From Cyclina sinensis (lineage: Eukaryota; Mollusca; Bivalvia; Venerida; Veneridae): DNA of 64,000 bases. Positions 36,351 to 49,628 of the stretch are shown here, one piece after another. How positions within the stretch are numbered: the stretch's first letter is position 1; every line of letters starts with the position of its first letter. The notes below the pieces were generated by a model. That model saw nothing but the letters and a program-made list of their open reading frames with translations, was not told the DNA's origin and searched no databases. The stretch covers positions 22,710,011 to 22,774,010 of the forward strand of contig JAAONU010000014.1 of the NCBI GenBank assembly GCA_012932295.1, in the 5' to 3' direction. The position numbers and the translations under genes were made by a program.

Positions 36351-39300
36351 TTGTTTGTTAAGACGTTTAGTCGTTGCTTCATAATACCATGCACAGAAAT
36401 TACGACGATCATAAACGTCCAATTATACGCAATTTTATTGCAAATGAGATAACAGCAAGATCTCTTTTAGACAGAACTGTTGATGCCACTGAAAGTTTGA
36501 TATTTTTTGCTGATAAAATAAAATGGTGTCTGGTCAAAATATTTTCAAAAGCTTATGGTTGTTTTGAGCTAATGCCATAGTCACTTCTCTTTATAGAAAG
36601 AGACACGTCAACTTAATCTACGATCGCACTGTGTGTTGTAAATAGGGCATGTAATGTAACGTATACACATACTGAACACTTTTTTTTTCATTTGGAATAC
36701 TAAATGTACAGTTAAAAAGTCGTCTAAGTAAAGACATTTTTATTTTGACTTGCTATGTATTGTATTGTCTTACCGAATATTTTCTTATCGACTCTGATTT
36801 GTATCATTTGAATTATATCACGACGTACCAGTAACGGAGTCGGCAATGTAAACTGTACAATTTGATATTTTACAAAAACACATTTACTTTGATATGCATA
36901 AATATACATTCTGAAGCTCGTACGATATTGAGTACACAGTATACTTCTAAACCAAATGCTTAAACCTGCAACAACGTTAATTTTATAAATAGTATGTTGC
37001 TCTTTTTTAAGTCTGTAATAATTGATCTCAAACGAAGAAAATATTTCGTTATTTTATCTTACGAGTTTGAATGCACATTAGCACGTAGTAATTTAGAAAA
37101 TACTGAATTATCTTTGCATTTTTCATTCAGTGTTAGAATACATCTTAAAAATAGATACATACTTTTATTTTAAAAATGTAGACAAATGTAATGTCATCTT
37201 GACCTCAATACAGGATACACGTGATGTAAACAAAATCTCAGTTTTTATGTTACTTTTATAAATCAATTCAAAGTTAAGTTTCTGCTTAATATAGTGTCAT
37301 TTATACTGAAAAGACCAGTCTCCCCGACATATAAGACACCCTGGTTTTTAATTTCTTTTCTCCCTGATAGTTTATCCTATGTTTTATGCTGACAAGTATA
37401 GGTAAGCTGGTAGCATTCACAAACCTTCAGAGCAAGTCCCTGACGAGATGCGAATCGTCGAATTCTCTCTTCGTGAGCATAAAACTGTATGTATGTACCA
37501 CAATCTGAACATCTAGATTTTCTATCATCCATAATGTGTATTTCATTCCCTTCGTATTGTTACGGTTCAAATAAAAAGAGTAACAGAAAAAATAACCAGT
37601 AACAAAGTTTTAAAAAGTGACAAAAATTTATGCTAAAACAAATTGCTGAAGTATTTAAGTACAATTACAAAAAAACAAAACAAAAAGAAAATGCTTTTTA
37701 CAGTACCTGGATACAGTGTAGCCCTAAAATTAATTAATAATCCTGTCTGATCCTGGTAAGTGTTAATTGTCTTAAACTCTTAATCACTGTTGAAATATTT
37801 TCGACAAAGGTCCATACAGTTATCCTACAAATTGTTGAAAAGTTTATATTCAAATATTTCCAAATGTAACTGTCACTGATGAAAATTTAGTCTAATATTT
37901 TATGACCAAAGTAACCTAAAGACCCCGCTTCAAGAAACTCTCTGACTTATATAAACAAAGAAAATACAACATAATCTAGACTGTTCATGAAAAACCAAAA
38001 CAGATCTCCAACTTTATAAATATAGCCACAAAGATATACTTATGAAAATTTCTAGAAATCCCTAACTCTTATTGATTAGTTCTAAAAATAGTAACTGTAA
38101 GCACACTATTATCTCACGTATCAAATGTTCACTTATCTAAAGTAAGATTTTAATGGCTTTCTTGTTAGAGTATACTACATTGTCTTGTAATATATTCCTG
38201 TGTTAAACAAATTCAGTGTTTCATGCATGGTACAGAATACGCTAATTTTCAACACTCACTTACGCTAGAAATAACAATAATATTATTAATGGTCTAACGA
38301 CCTAAACAATTGGTCTAAATTATATTTTAAATGCGTCTTAACGCTTTATTACCATAAACGATAGGAAACATGTCTTTAAGTAACAATTTTTAAGCTAAGT
38401 ACACTTAGATAATTTTAAAATATGCGAGCTTATATTAAAAAGAATAACTCAAAAGTGTTTGAAGACTAGTGGGGCCGTCAAATCCTAAATCACTAATCGC
38501 TTTGAAGTCAACTTTGCCGAAAATACAACTCCCGGGAAATATTTATAACCTTTTATCAAGTGGTAGCATGTCTAGAAAAATGAATACTTCATTATTCGTT
38601 TGACCATTTAACGGACATCGTTTGCCAATCATAAATCATTATCATAAATGAGAAAACATTAGCGAATTACCATTTAAATTACCGATTAAGCAAACATACC
38701 TTCTTCTGACAAATAAAAAATCGAACAAAAATACTACTATAAATGCAATAAATAGAATAATTTTGGACGTGAAATTATTAAAAACTCTACCAATGCACAA
38801 TACAAAGTAATTATTTTATTTTTCTTTCATGAGAAGATTATACTGGAATTAAAACTTTCGATGTAACCAGGCGATATCTTTAAATGACAATAATGAAAAT
38901 TATGGTAAATTATGTTTTGTCGAATGTGCTTACCTCAAAGACAGGAAAGATTGGAATTTTAAATAAAATTTCAGGTTCCAAAATCGTAAATTGGATGACA
39001 AGATCAATAGTTTCATAATACTTGCAGTGACAAACACTTGTTCTTAGAAAATGCTGTAGACGTATTGAAAGATTCAACTCATTTGGTAGAAAAATAAAGT
39101 TCAAGGTGAATTGTCAAATTCAGTTTTGTAAGATGCAGTTGATGAAATTGGCATATTGGAATCAATACTGTCTCACAAGAGCTTTGGTTCAGAGCCAATT
39201 AGAAGTATTGTCTGTGAGACAAGGAAGTACGTGAGGGCGTTGGCAGCTATTCAGACCAATACCTAAATAGATTCAGGGTTGCGCTAAGATGTACATTTTT

Positions 39301-39359
39301 TGGGGGGATGTTTACTTTTTGAGTTGTTTGTAACAGTGTTTGATTTAGATGTATCATCA
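36351..39359. other. A+T-rich non-coding DNA
   Basis: No gene or named element. A short inverted repeat (39168-39177 with 39213-39222) lies in a slightly G+C-richer stretch. Its right part, 'gtattgtctgtgagaca' (39206-39222), recurs exactly at 59315-59331. Minus frame 38910-39104 has no motif. Confidence 0.45.
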
Positions 39360-40105
39360 CTAAAATATATGAAACAAGAGCCATGTTATACATGGTTAAT
39401 CCCCAACACCCCCCCCCCCCAACCCCGTCGCGAAGAAGTTATCTGAAGGTTGTACTTTCGTACATTTTACTTGGTGAGAGGAAATCCTTAAAAAGCCATA
39501 TAGTTATGGTCATGCTGAGTACAGTTTTCAAGTAAGTAAAAAAGAATAAGGCTTTTGGAGTTATGCTCTGGAAATTATTTTCAAGTAAATCTGATAAAAG
39601 GGGATCACTCATAAAGTAGGCAAGATAGAGTTATTGTTCTTGCACAATGCACTTTCTACCAATGTGTTATGTCAGTGTATTAAGTTTGAAGTAAATCCCT
39701 CAAGTTCTTTTGGAGTTATACTCTGGACAAAACTTTTAAAGTTAATCTGATAAAGGGGAATAACTCTAAGAGAAAGCAAGGTAGAGTTATTGTTCTTGCA
39801 CAATGCACTTTCTACTTTTGTGCTATGTCAGTGTATTAAGTTTGAAGAAAATCCCTCAAGTACTTTTAGAGTTATGCTTCAGACAAAGTTTTTAAAGTAA
39901 CTCTGATAAAGGGAAATAACTCTAAAAATAAGCAAGTTAAAGTTATTGTTCTTACACACTACACTTTCTCCCAATGAGCTCTGTATGAAGTGTATGAAGT
40001 TTGAAGAAAATCCCTCAAGTACTTCTGGAGTTATGCTCCGGACAAAATTGGGACGGACGCAGACCATTTTTGATATCCCCTTCGCTTTTGGCGGGGGGAT
40101 AATAA
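39360..40105 (+). repeat. Bivalve-type element with 156-bp tandem units
   Basis: It starts with 'caagagccatgtta' and a run of 12 C (39409-39420). Three tandem units follow, with 'agttattgttctt.cac' at about 39627, 39783 and 39939, exactly 156 apart. Each reads 'gtgtattaagtttgaag.aaatccctcaagt' and 'ggagttat.ct..gga.aaa'. It ends in 'ggacggacgcagacc' and a 'ggcggggggata' tail (40050-40100). The layout is typical of a common bivalve dispersed repeat. The frame 39946-40206 overlaps it and is not a gene. Confidence 0.88.
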
Positions 40106-41149
40106 GGGCACGTCTTCAAGGCCTGTACCAGCAGTTTAAAAAAGCAGAACAGACTATTAAAAAGAAAACCCAAGGAAACAAACAATTATCAATATCAGAT
40201 GCATAGTAGCATGATTCTTGAATAGTTTCTTAGAGGTTTGTTGTCAACTTGACGTCTCAAGGTAACATCCTTATTAAAACGGCGTGTCATGACGTCACTT
40301 TTTACTAAGTACATTATCACATATTGCAAACTGGACGTCATATACTTAAAATTTTCAAACATTGGTTTTAATTAATTTGTTTATGTATACATTTTAAAGA
40401 TTACTGAAATCTATAAAAATTTACTTGCATTTCCTGCACATTATTCCACGAAACATGATAAATAAAAAAATATATATATAAAGAAAAAAAAAATTTCTCA
40501 ATCTAGATGCTTCCCGTTCTTTGGTGTAGAAATGTAAATTAATTTCCATAAGAATATCCAGTTTATTCTTATAATAAACTTTTGAAATTATAGCTGTGTT
40601 CAAATATCTATTTTTTAAACAAATGTTTAAAATGTTAAAAAATGCGAAAATCGCTAGTCCAAGGAAATCGGTTATCTGGAAGGTCAGGGTCGACAAATTT
40701 TAAACTGTAAATACTTAACAGTTTACGTCGAATAAGTATTCAATCATAATTTATCTGAAATATGTTTCAAGACTTTTATAACAAAAAATTTGAAAAACCA
40801 AGATGGGAATAGTATCTGTTATTTTTATAGATACGCTCACAAGAATTTGACCTTGTTCGGACCAAACAAAATAAAAAAGTGACAAGAACTTGCGAATAAA
40901 ATATTAAAATCTGTCCAATTTCTTTAAACATTTCATATTTATGTAGAATTAGAAAGAAAAAAAATTCTTTTATGCTTTAGTATTCTTATATGCATGAACA
41001 TTCACTTTCAAGTTGGTCAGCATGATAATAGATTAATTATTATGAATTTGTAACAATATTAATGTTTTAAGGAAGGCAGTAGAGAAAAAAAAATGTATAA
41101 AGCATATCCTGTGTAATGTGCATTCAACTGTTTACAAGTATTTGTCTCT
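40106..41149. other. Non-coding interval
   Basis: Minus frame 40421-40696 (91 codons) is hydrophobic and A+T-driven with no motif. No other feature seen. Confidence 0.45.
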
Positions 41150-41420
41150 TTCCCCGCAAATCATGAATTGCTGACAACTTTCCAATTTGGCTGTTACATC
41201 ACAACATAAAGTCTTCATTGCCATGTCTGTAAGCATGGATCAAATAAAAGTGTTAGACCAATAAGTGTCAGGGCCAGACAGTTCATCATTTATTTGGATC
41301 TATTGTTATCGACACACTGGAAAAAATCATGTCATGAAGAATAAATCACGTGAATATTGATATAACCGTCAAATGTGATTGAGCATTTGTGTCGCAGACA
41401 AAATATTTATTTGTACTGAA
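41150..41420. repeat. Right-system module a, old copy
   Basis: 'gaccaataagtgtcagg' followed by 'gttcatcatttatttgg' and 'ttgttatcgacaca' is shared with 43842, 54640, 58090, 61079 and 62217. Similarity continues into 'gaataaatcacgtgaatatt' (58180: 'gaatagttcacatgaatat'). No frame is preserved among copies. Confidence 0.75.
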
Positions 41421-41592
41421 TCGTATTTCTTACTAAGTAATTGTGTTTTTTGAATTTTAAATAACCCTGACCAGTTTCTTTTCGAGTTGTTCTATCTAAA
41501 ACACAAAGTTATTCTGAAAACACAAAATATATAGACCTTTCTAAATGAAATACAACCTAAGGGTCAGGTTGCATAACTAAAAGTTCTCAAGT

Positions 41593-42245
41593 ATCTGCAG
41601 ACTGCCAAGAAGTAAACAAGTGAAATGCAGACTATCAAGAGGAAAAAAGTGAACGACCGATTGCCAAGGTAAAAACTTGTAAATGCAGAATATCAAGAGG
41701 AAAGAAATAAAAGACCGATTGCCAAGAGGAAAAAAGTGAAATGCGGACAATCAAGAGGAAAAGGTGAATGGCAGATCGTCAAGAGAAAAAGTGAATGACA
41801 GATTCCCAAAAGGTAAAATTTGAAATGCATATTATTAAGAGGAAAAAGGTGAATAACAGATCGCCAAGAGGAACAAAAGTGAAATGTTCATTATTAAGAG
41901 GAAAAAAGAATGACAGATTGCCGAGAGAAAAACAAGTGAAATGCAGAGTTTTGCAGTCTATCAAGAAGAAAAAAATTAAACACAGATCACCAAGAGGAAT
42001 AGTGAATGGCATATTGCCAAGAAGATAAAGTGAATGACAGATTTCAAGAGGAAAACAATAAAATGCAGACAATCAAGAGGAAACAAGTGAATGACAGATT
42101 GTCAAAAGGAAAAGATGTGAAATGCAGACAATCAAGAGGAAAAAAATGAATGACAGATTGTCAAGAGTAAAAAAAATGAAATGCAGGCTATCATGAGGAA
42201 AGAAATGAATGACAGATGGTCAAGAGGAAAAATTACAAAATGCAG
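41593..42245 (+). repeat. Purine-rich minisatellite array A
   Basis: Tandem repeat built of two related halves of about 28-30 bases: one close to 'caagaggaaaaagtgaatg' + 'acagattgc', the other close to 'caagaggaaaaacagtgaa' + 'atgcagactat'. The dimer is about 58 bases. About 11 dimers, strongly varied. The minus strand has few stop codons, so long spurious frames appear there (41779-42072). Confidence 0.93.
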
Positions 42246-45200
42246 ACTTTTTTGCATGAAACTTAAAACGTTTCTCGTGTCTTTTTTTAAAACAAGTCCA
42301 TGCTTTTTGGCATCTCTGGTATTAAAAACAAAAGGTCCAAGCTATGTCAAAAAAAAATTTCATTACTCTATCATGTTGCATTGCCCAAAATGCTGTGTTA
42401 TATAATATCGAACCTACCATAACAAACAAGTTTGTGATCAGAACCCAGAAAATGATACTGCAAAAACGGTTATTTCCAGATGATATTTAAATACCTTAAG
42501 GACAAAACTGCAACAAACAAATAACTTGTATATCAGATGTTGCTAAGATATATGACTTTTATCCAGAAATAAATGCTTTTTGTTACACCTTCAATGAACA
42601 GAGGTAAGAAATATTTTATAACTGATGACAACATTTCATAAGTATGAAGTTTCTGCAAGACAGATGATAAGCAGAAGACTTTAGATGCGTCTAAGAGGAG
42701 AGAGAGAGCTTAAATAGTTCTGTTTTCTCATCGTCTTGATAAAAATAAAGATATTACTTTGTAAGACTCTGTATTAATCTGTAATGAGCATTTGCCAAGT
42801 TGTCAATAATTCTCCTTTTTATTAGATTGTATAAACAGAGGGTTTGGCATGAAGAATTTTTGTTCAGTCAGTTTGTTTTGTTTTTCTCATGGGTGTCTGT
42901 TGATGATTGAACCTAAGCCTCATGTCAATTATGTTTTATTATCCTTGATAAAAATGTATCAAAGCTAAAAAAATGTCAGATAAATAAGATTATTTTGCCA
43001 ATAGAGTTGAAAGGAGCATCTTATTTCCAACAAATGAAACTGTAATTAAAAAAATTTTCAGCATTTTGTCTAGATAGGAAAATAACATTTTCCAGATATT
43101 TGTAGAAATCTGTACATATGGCAAAAATCAAATCTGCAGCAAGAAATTTCGAGTTAAACAAATCTTTAAAAGCTCTAGCATTTAACTTATTGCTGAGTAT
43201 AATCACCTTTTATAATTACGATTTAGTTACAACAGAATATGTTTTATGTCAATAGTTTACCTCCGTGCACATTTTTTCATTCACTAATTCGAATATCCGA
43301 CTGAATGCATAAATGATATCAAAGTTTTGAAATAACTTAGAGATGTTAGTATAGACATGCTCTTGGTATTTTAGAAGATCATAACTTCCAAGAATGCCTG
43401 ATTTCTGAAATACATTATAAATATTACCTTTTAGAGTAAATTCTTGTTAAAAATTTATGCCAACCAGCCAAATAAAAACGTTCCGACTGCATTTACTGTT
43501 ATGCGCATTAACGTAAGCTTGTTTTCTTAATTCGCATTTAATATTGTAGATACGAGAGACAATCAGTATGTTCAAGGACTATTCCCGTAATTAGTACATT
43601 ACATATGCAAGAATAATCTGAAAAATAAAAACTGTTTACAGTGATATTATATGCGCTATATGAAATCAGAGTTATTGCCTTCATATAATTTATACATATA
43701 TAAACGCGAATTCTACGTTAACTTTTGTTTTTTATCGGGTCGATCATGATTTACTGACAACAAATCAATAACCTGTATACTTTCTTGTGTACTAATGGAT
43801 AATCTCTTGCACAGTGTCTTTAACCAAGAATCATATCAAGGTGTCAGACCAATAAGTGTCAGGTCTAGACTTTTCATGATGGTTTGGTTCTATTGTTATT
43901 GACAAACAGAGAACAACATATTATGGAAAGCCTTTAAACACTAGACAATACTAATTGTTATTTCTTCTTCAACCTACTTCATTATTTCATTGATTAAAAT
44001 AATTGTTACTTTTTTGTGCGTAAAAAGATTGTGATATTCATACCAAAAAGGAAACGTTATTACTAACAAAATGTGTTATTACGCTATGAACGTGCTTTCT
44101 TCTATTATTAGAAACTTTTAAAAGATAACAATAGGAATTTCGTTAAAATATGAAATATGTTTATATATCGTATCATATTTTATGTGGTTGTATGTATTAG
44201 GATTACTTTTTGTTTAGCTTTTAAGTCAAATAATAAAACAATAATTGTTATAATTGTTCGATGAGACAAAGTACAATTCTAATGTCAAAGTAGAGTATTT
44301 AAGATAAATATTAGGAAGATCGGTTTGAGCGTCATGTTTCTCTTCAACGCGTTAACACTTTGTATCTGCTCAAAACACTTGTATCCAACATCTGAACAGA
44401 TAGATAGTCATACTAGAGGGAGGAAAATGGCGAAACACCGTTAGGAAGATCTTAATTACAATTCTATACAAATGGGAATAAAAGGTGAAAACTTTAATTA
44501 CCTTTTCTGTATTTGTCGATCTAATCTGCTGATCATCTGACACTAATGCTGTTCAAAGGTTCAACTTAATGCTTCAACAGACAGAAAACTTACAAACGTT
44601 GGTCAAACTTAGGCACATTTTGAGGATTTTATTGACTTTAAATAGACAGTTCTCAGAAGGTGACATTGTTAACTTTTAGCTGGAATGATAAATATATGCT
44701 CGTATTTTCCACAACATGACTTATTTCACACTCTAAAGGATATAAGCATTATATCAAAAATTAAATTACCCTTTAAAGTTACAAAGTTATATGATATGCT
44801 AGCATGAATCTGCACTAATAAGACAAGACAAGGAATACCTGCAGTTTCGTCGAAAAAAATTCAATCTGTTATTGATATTTTCAGAGAAGAAAATACCTTT
44901 TTTGTCTCTAAAATGTTTATAAAAACACAAAACAAGCCAATGGCCGATACGGCACAATAAATTTTGATCGCAATTCCTTTAAGTGTCTACTCTCGTGTGA
45001 TTGATGAATAATATTTTATACCTGCTATATTCTACTTTAATATTGATATCTTTAATTATTTTTGGGTTCTTTGTCAAACGTGTATCCGCTCAAAGACTTT
45101 TGTCTTCAGATTTGACAAATCCAACATTAAAATGGTATAAGATAAAACGTGTCTAACTTCAACATGTCTTGATCAACTTCCCTGACCATGCATCATTTTG

Positions 45201-46304
45201 TCACTTAATTTGCTTGCTTTTGTAAACATTTTACTGTGCTGCAAAACACAGTTAAAATGTAAAGGCAGATGTCCCGATTTTCATGTCTCTTGTCTCTAAG
45301 ATGGTGTTATTTTAAGGAGGATTAGCGAAAGTGTCTTGATTAATCTAGATCTTACATACCTGTGGCGTATTCAGTGAGAACAATTGTTTGGTTTCCATTT
45401 TGCACAAGAGTATCATCTGTTTAAGAATCCATTTAATGTTGAAGCAAGCATAGCTTTGTTATAAATGTGTGTTCAGCTCCCAACTAGTGATCTTAATTAC
45501 TTGTCCACATGTCTGTTCTCTAACAGGACCTTTTTCAAATAATTAAGGCTGTGGTGTTTTGTGACGATACTTAATCAAACATACAAACCACAGACGGTCC
45601 TGGGATATGACATTTTTTACTTGATCTTATTCAGCAAATTTCACAATTCTGTATTAAAGTAGCACACACACAGAACTATCTAAATAATTTCGACTGTATT
45701 TCATAGATATAATGTATTTCTGGGTAAAAAAAACGAGATGCGTTAGAGATTTCTTAGTTCTAGGAAAAGCTATAATACCAAATGTGTTCCTGTCGTCTTG
45801 GTGCAGAATTAAGATATTACTTTGTAATGAGTATTGGCAGATTTGCCGATAATATCCTGTTCAGTCAGATTTTATAAATAACTTTTTTGGCAAAGATGAT
45901 TTTTGTTTTGTTTGTTTTGATTATTTGTCAAAAGGAAGATACATGGGCGTCTAGAAGAAAAACAAAATGACTTAAAACTGTGTATTTGTTACGTTTTGAT
46001 GAACTGGAGACAACAGTCGTTTGTGAATGAAAAGTCTTAAAACGTCTCAAGAAAAGCCATCTTCATGAAAAGTATTAATGAAATACCACAAGAGCGATTA
46101 GTTATCACATGTGTCGCCTGATGATAGCCAATTAAGCAGTTGTATTGAGGGGTGATTGGACAGTTTGCTGGGAATGTACATTGAGGTACTGATCAATCCT
46201 GTAACATTTCATTCAAATTGGGTTTAACTTAGTAGTATAAAAGAAGTAGTACAGACAAACTTTAAAAGTAAAAGTCATTAATGCGCCATAACTCTTACAA
46301 AATC
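42246..46304. repeat. Right-system duplication, unit A
   Basis: About 4.1 kb, collinear with unit C and with most of unit B. Landmarks: 'aggtccaagctatgtcaaa' (42330), 'gaggtaagaaatattttata' (42601), module b partial (42750), 'aatcaaatctgcagcaagaa' (43127), module a (43842), module c 'gggaataaaaggtgaaaact' (44474), 'caatggccgatacggcac' (44938), 'ggaggattagcga' (45316) and full module b (45810). It keeps a ~180-base stretch (about 44110-44290) that unit C lacks, but lacks about 100 bases after 45670 that B and C have. No conserved reading frame spans the copies. Confidence 0.9.
45360..45458 (-). other. Possible minus-strand exon end with splice donor, unit A copy
   Basis: On the minus strand, 33 codons are open and end at 'CCACAG|gtatgtaag', a near-consensus donor. 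The reading includes MILLCKMETKQLFSLNTPQ. The same donor and open frame occur in unit B (50260-50358) and unit C (56003-56101). Of eight codon differences between A and B, about six change the amino acid, which does not suggest protein constraint. An in-frame TAA lies just upstream. Confidence 0.15.
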
Positions 46305-47405
46305 AATCTGACTATCAAGAGGGAAAAGTAGATAACAAATTGCCATGAGGAAAAAACAGTGAAATACAAACTATCAAGAGGAAAAAGTGAATGACAGATA
46401 ATCATGAGGAAAAACAGTGAAATGCAGACTATCAAGAAGAAAAAATAAATGACATATTGCCAAGAGGAAAAACAAGTAAATGCAGACTATCAAGAGAAAA
46501 AAATGAATGACAGATTGTCAAGAGGAAAAGCAATGAAATACAGACTATCAACAGAAAACAAAAAGAATGAAAAATTGCCAAGAGGAAACACAGTGAAATG
46601 CAAACTATCAAGAGAAAAAAGTGAATGACAGATTGCAAAGACGAAAACAAAAAAATGCTGACTGTCAAGAGAAAAAAGTGAATGACAGACTGCCAATGGA
46701 AAAACAAGTAAATGCAGACTATCAAGAGGAAAAAATGGATAACAGATTGTCATGTGGAAAAACAGTGAAAAGCAACCTATCACGAAGAAAAGGTGAATGA
46801 CATATTGTCAAGAGGAGAAAGTAAATAAGAGATTGACAAGAGGAAAATGTGAAATGGAGACTATCAAATGGAAAAAAGGGAATCATAGATTGTCTAGAGG
46901 AAAACAAGTGAAATGCAGACTATCAAGAGGAAAAAGGCGAATGACATATTGCCAAGAGGAAGTAAGTGAAATGCATATTATTAAGAGGAAAAAGTAAATG
47001 ACTGATTGCCAAGAGGAAAACAAGTAAAATGCAGGCTATCAAGAGGAACAAAATGAATGATAGATTGCCAAGAGGAAAAAAGTGAAGTGCATATTATTAA
47101 GAGGAAAAAGTAAATGACTGATTGCCAAGAGGAACAACATGAATTATAGTTACTTAGAGGAAAGGTGAAAGACAGATTGTCAAGAAGAAAAAAGTGAAAT
47201 GCATATTATCAAGAGGAAAAAAGTGAATAACAGATTTTCAAGAGAGAAAAAAAGTTAAATGCAGACTATCAGGAGAAAAGAACTGAATGAAAGATTGTCA
47301 GCAGGAAAAAGTGAAGTGCAGACTATCAAAAGGAAGAAAAATAATGACACATTGCTAAAAAGAAAAAGGTTGATGACATATTATTTTAAAGAGAAACAGT
47401 GAAAT
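46305..47405 (+). repeat. Purine-rich minisatellite array B
   Basis: Same dimer as array A, about 18-19 copies with much variation. Some units have a half reading 'gcatattattaagaggaaaaag' in place of 'gcagactatcaagagg'. The left flank ('agtagtataaaagaagtagtac', 46231) matches the left flank of array C (51291). Minus-strand frames (46432-46907) and the plus frame 46797-46997 are products of the array. Confidence 0.93.
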
Positions 47406-48734
47406 GGATATTTTCAAATGTGGCAAAAAATACGACTTTTATCCAGATATAAATGGCTTTCGTAACACTTTCCATGAACAGAGGTAAGAAATATTTTATA
47501 ACTCATGACTACAATTCATAAGCATAAAGTTTCTGCAAGACAGATGATAAATAGAAGACGTTAGATTCGTCTAAGAGGGAGAGAAAGATTCAATAGTTCT
47601 ATTTTCCCATCGTCTTGATAAAAATAAAGATATTACTTTGTAAGACTCTGTATTACTCTGTAATGAGCCTTTGCCAAGTTGTCAATAATTCTCCTTTTTA
47701 TAAGATGGTATAAATAGGGGTTTGGTATGAAGAATTCCAGTCCAGTCAGTTTATTTTGTTTTGTTTTTCTCATGGGTGTCTGTTGATGATTGAACCTAAG
47801 CCTCATGTCAATTATGTTTTATTATGCTTGATAAAAATGTATCAAAGCAACGAAAATGTCAGATAAATAAGATTATTTTGCCAATAGAGATGAAAGGAAC
47901 ATCTTATTTCTAACAAATGAAACTGTAATTAAAAGTATTTTAAGCATTTTTTCTTGAAGAAAATATTTTGTTCCAGATATTTGTAGAAATCTGTACATAC
48001 GGCGAAAATCAAATCTGCAGCAGGAAATTTCGAGTAAAACAAATCTTTAAAAGCTCTAGAATTTAACTTATTGCTGAGTATAATCAACTTTTATAATTTC
48101 GATTTAGTTACAACAGAATATGTTTTGTGTTAATATTTTACCTCCGTGCACATTTTCACATTCACTGATTCAAATATCCGACTGAATGCAGAAATGATAT
48201 TAAAGTTTTGAAATAACTTAGAGATGTGAATGTAGACATACTCTTAGTATTTTAGAAGATCATAACTTCCAAGCATGCCTGATTTCTGAAATACATCATA
48301 AATATTTCCTTTTAGAGTAAATGTTTCTAAAAATTTATGCCAACCTGCCAAATAAAAACGTTCCAACTGCATTAACTCTTAAGTGCAATAATGTAATCTT
48401 GTTTTAAAATACTTAATACGCATTTAATATCTAAGATACGAGAGACAATCAGTATGTTGAAGGACTATTCCCATAATAAGTACATTACATATGCAAGAAT
48501 AATCTGAAAAATCAAAGCAATGATAGTATATGTGCTATATGAAATTAGAGTTGTTACCTTTATATAGAAATATATATAGATAAATGCGAAATCTACGTTT
48601 ACGTTTGTTTCGTTTCGAGTCGATCATGATTAACTGACAACAAATCTATACCCTGTATAATTTCTTGTGTACTAATCTCTTGCACAGTGTCTTTAACCAA
48701 GAATCATATTAAGGTGTCAGACCAATAAGTGTCA

Positions 48735-49628
48735 TTTGAGAGACAAAAAAGAGATTTTCTTCTCTTGAAATACAAATACAAAATCGAATATTTTTTTCGA
48801 AGAAACTGCAAGCATTCCCTTTCTTCTTTTTGTAGTGCAGATTCATTCTAGCATATAACTTTAAAGGGTAATTTTATTTTTGATATAATGTCTTATATCT
48901 TTAAGAGTGTGAAATAAGCAAGCATATATTTATAATTCCAACTAAAAGTTAACAATTTCACATTCTGAGAACTGTCTATTTTAAGTCCATACGATATCTC
49001 CAAAATGTACCAAAGTTTGACCTACGTTTGTTTGTTTTCTGTCTGTTGAAACATTAAGTTGAACCTTGATCAGCAGATTAGATCGACAAATACAGAAAAG
49101 GTAATTAAAGTTTTCACCTTTTATTCCCATTTGTACAGAATTGTAATTAAGATCTTTCTAACTGTGTTTTCGCCATTTGCCTCCCGCTGGTATGTCTATC
49201 TATCTGTTCAGATGTTGGATACACGTGTTTTGAGCAGATACAAAGTAATAACGCGTTGAAGAGAAACATGACGCTCAAATTGACAATCCTTAATATTTAT
49301 GTGAAATACCCTAATTTGACATAGAATTGTTCTTTGTTCGAGGCGTTTTGTCTCGTCGAACAATTATAACAATAATTGTTTTATTATTTGACTTAAAAGC
49401 CAAACAAAAAGTAATCCAAATACATAGTGCATAAACTAGGACATTTATGATACAATATATAAACATATTATATATTTTAACGAAATTCCTATGGCTGTCT
49501 TTTGATAATGATAGAAGAAAGCACGTTCATAGTGTAATAACACATCTTTGAGTAATAACGTTTCCTTTTCGGTATGAATATCACAATCTAATTACGCACA
49601 AAAAAGTAACAATTATTTTAATCAATGA
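48735..49628 (-). repeat. Inverted and relocated segment inside unit B
   Basis: This segment reads as the reverse complement of unit A from about 44910 back to about 43990. Landmarks in reverse: 'gtgcagattcat.ctagcatat' (48836), 'aacattaagttgaac' (49050), 'cagattagatcgacaaatac' (49074), 'ttttattcccatttgta' (49118), 'aacgcgttgaagagaaacatgacgctcaa' in part (49250), 'attacgcacaaaaaagtaac' (49592). It sits between 'accaataagtgtca' and 'gggctagac', which are adjacent in A and C. The sequence that precedes it in A follows it in B. About 55 bases ('tcattgattaaaataattgt' onward) are present on both sides in opposite orientation. Confidence 0.92.

Noticed and set aside
43021..43206. Minus-strand 61-codon frame in unit A, partly open in units B and C
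   Set aside because: Unit C has a TAG near the start and an early stop near the end, and unit B ends differently. No conserved protein remains.
46231..46243. TATA box 'tataaaag' upstream of array B as a promoter
   Set aside because: The matching site before array C reads 'tataagag', and single TATA-like words are common in A+T-rich DNA; no other promoter signal was seen.
46432..46907. Minus-strand frames through the minisatellite as a repetitive secreted or membrane protein
   Set aside because: The unit length is not a multiple of three, the frames overlap each other, and they exist only because minus-strand stops are rare in the unit.
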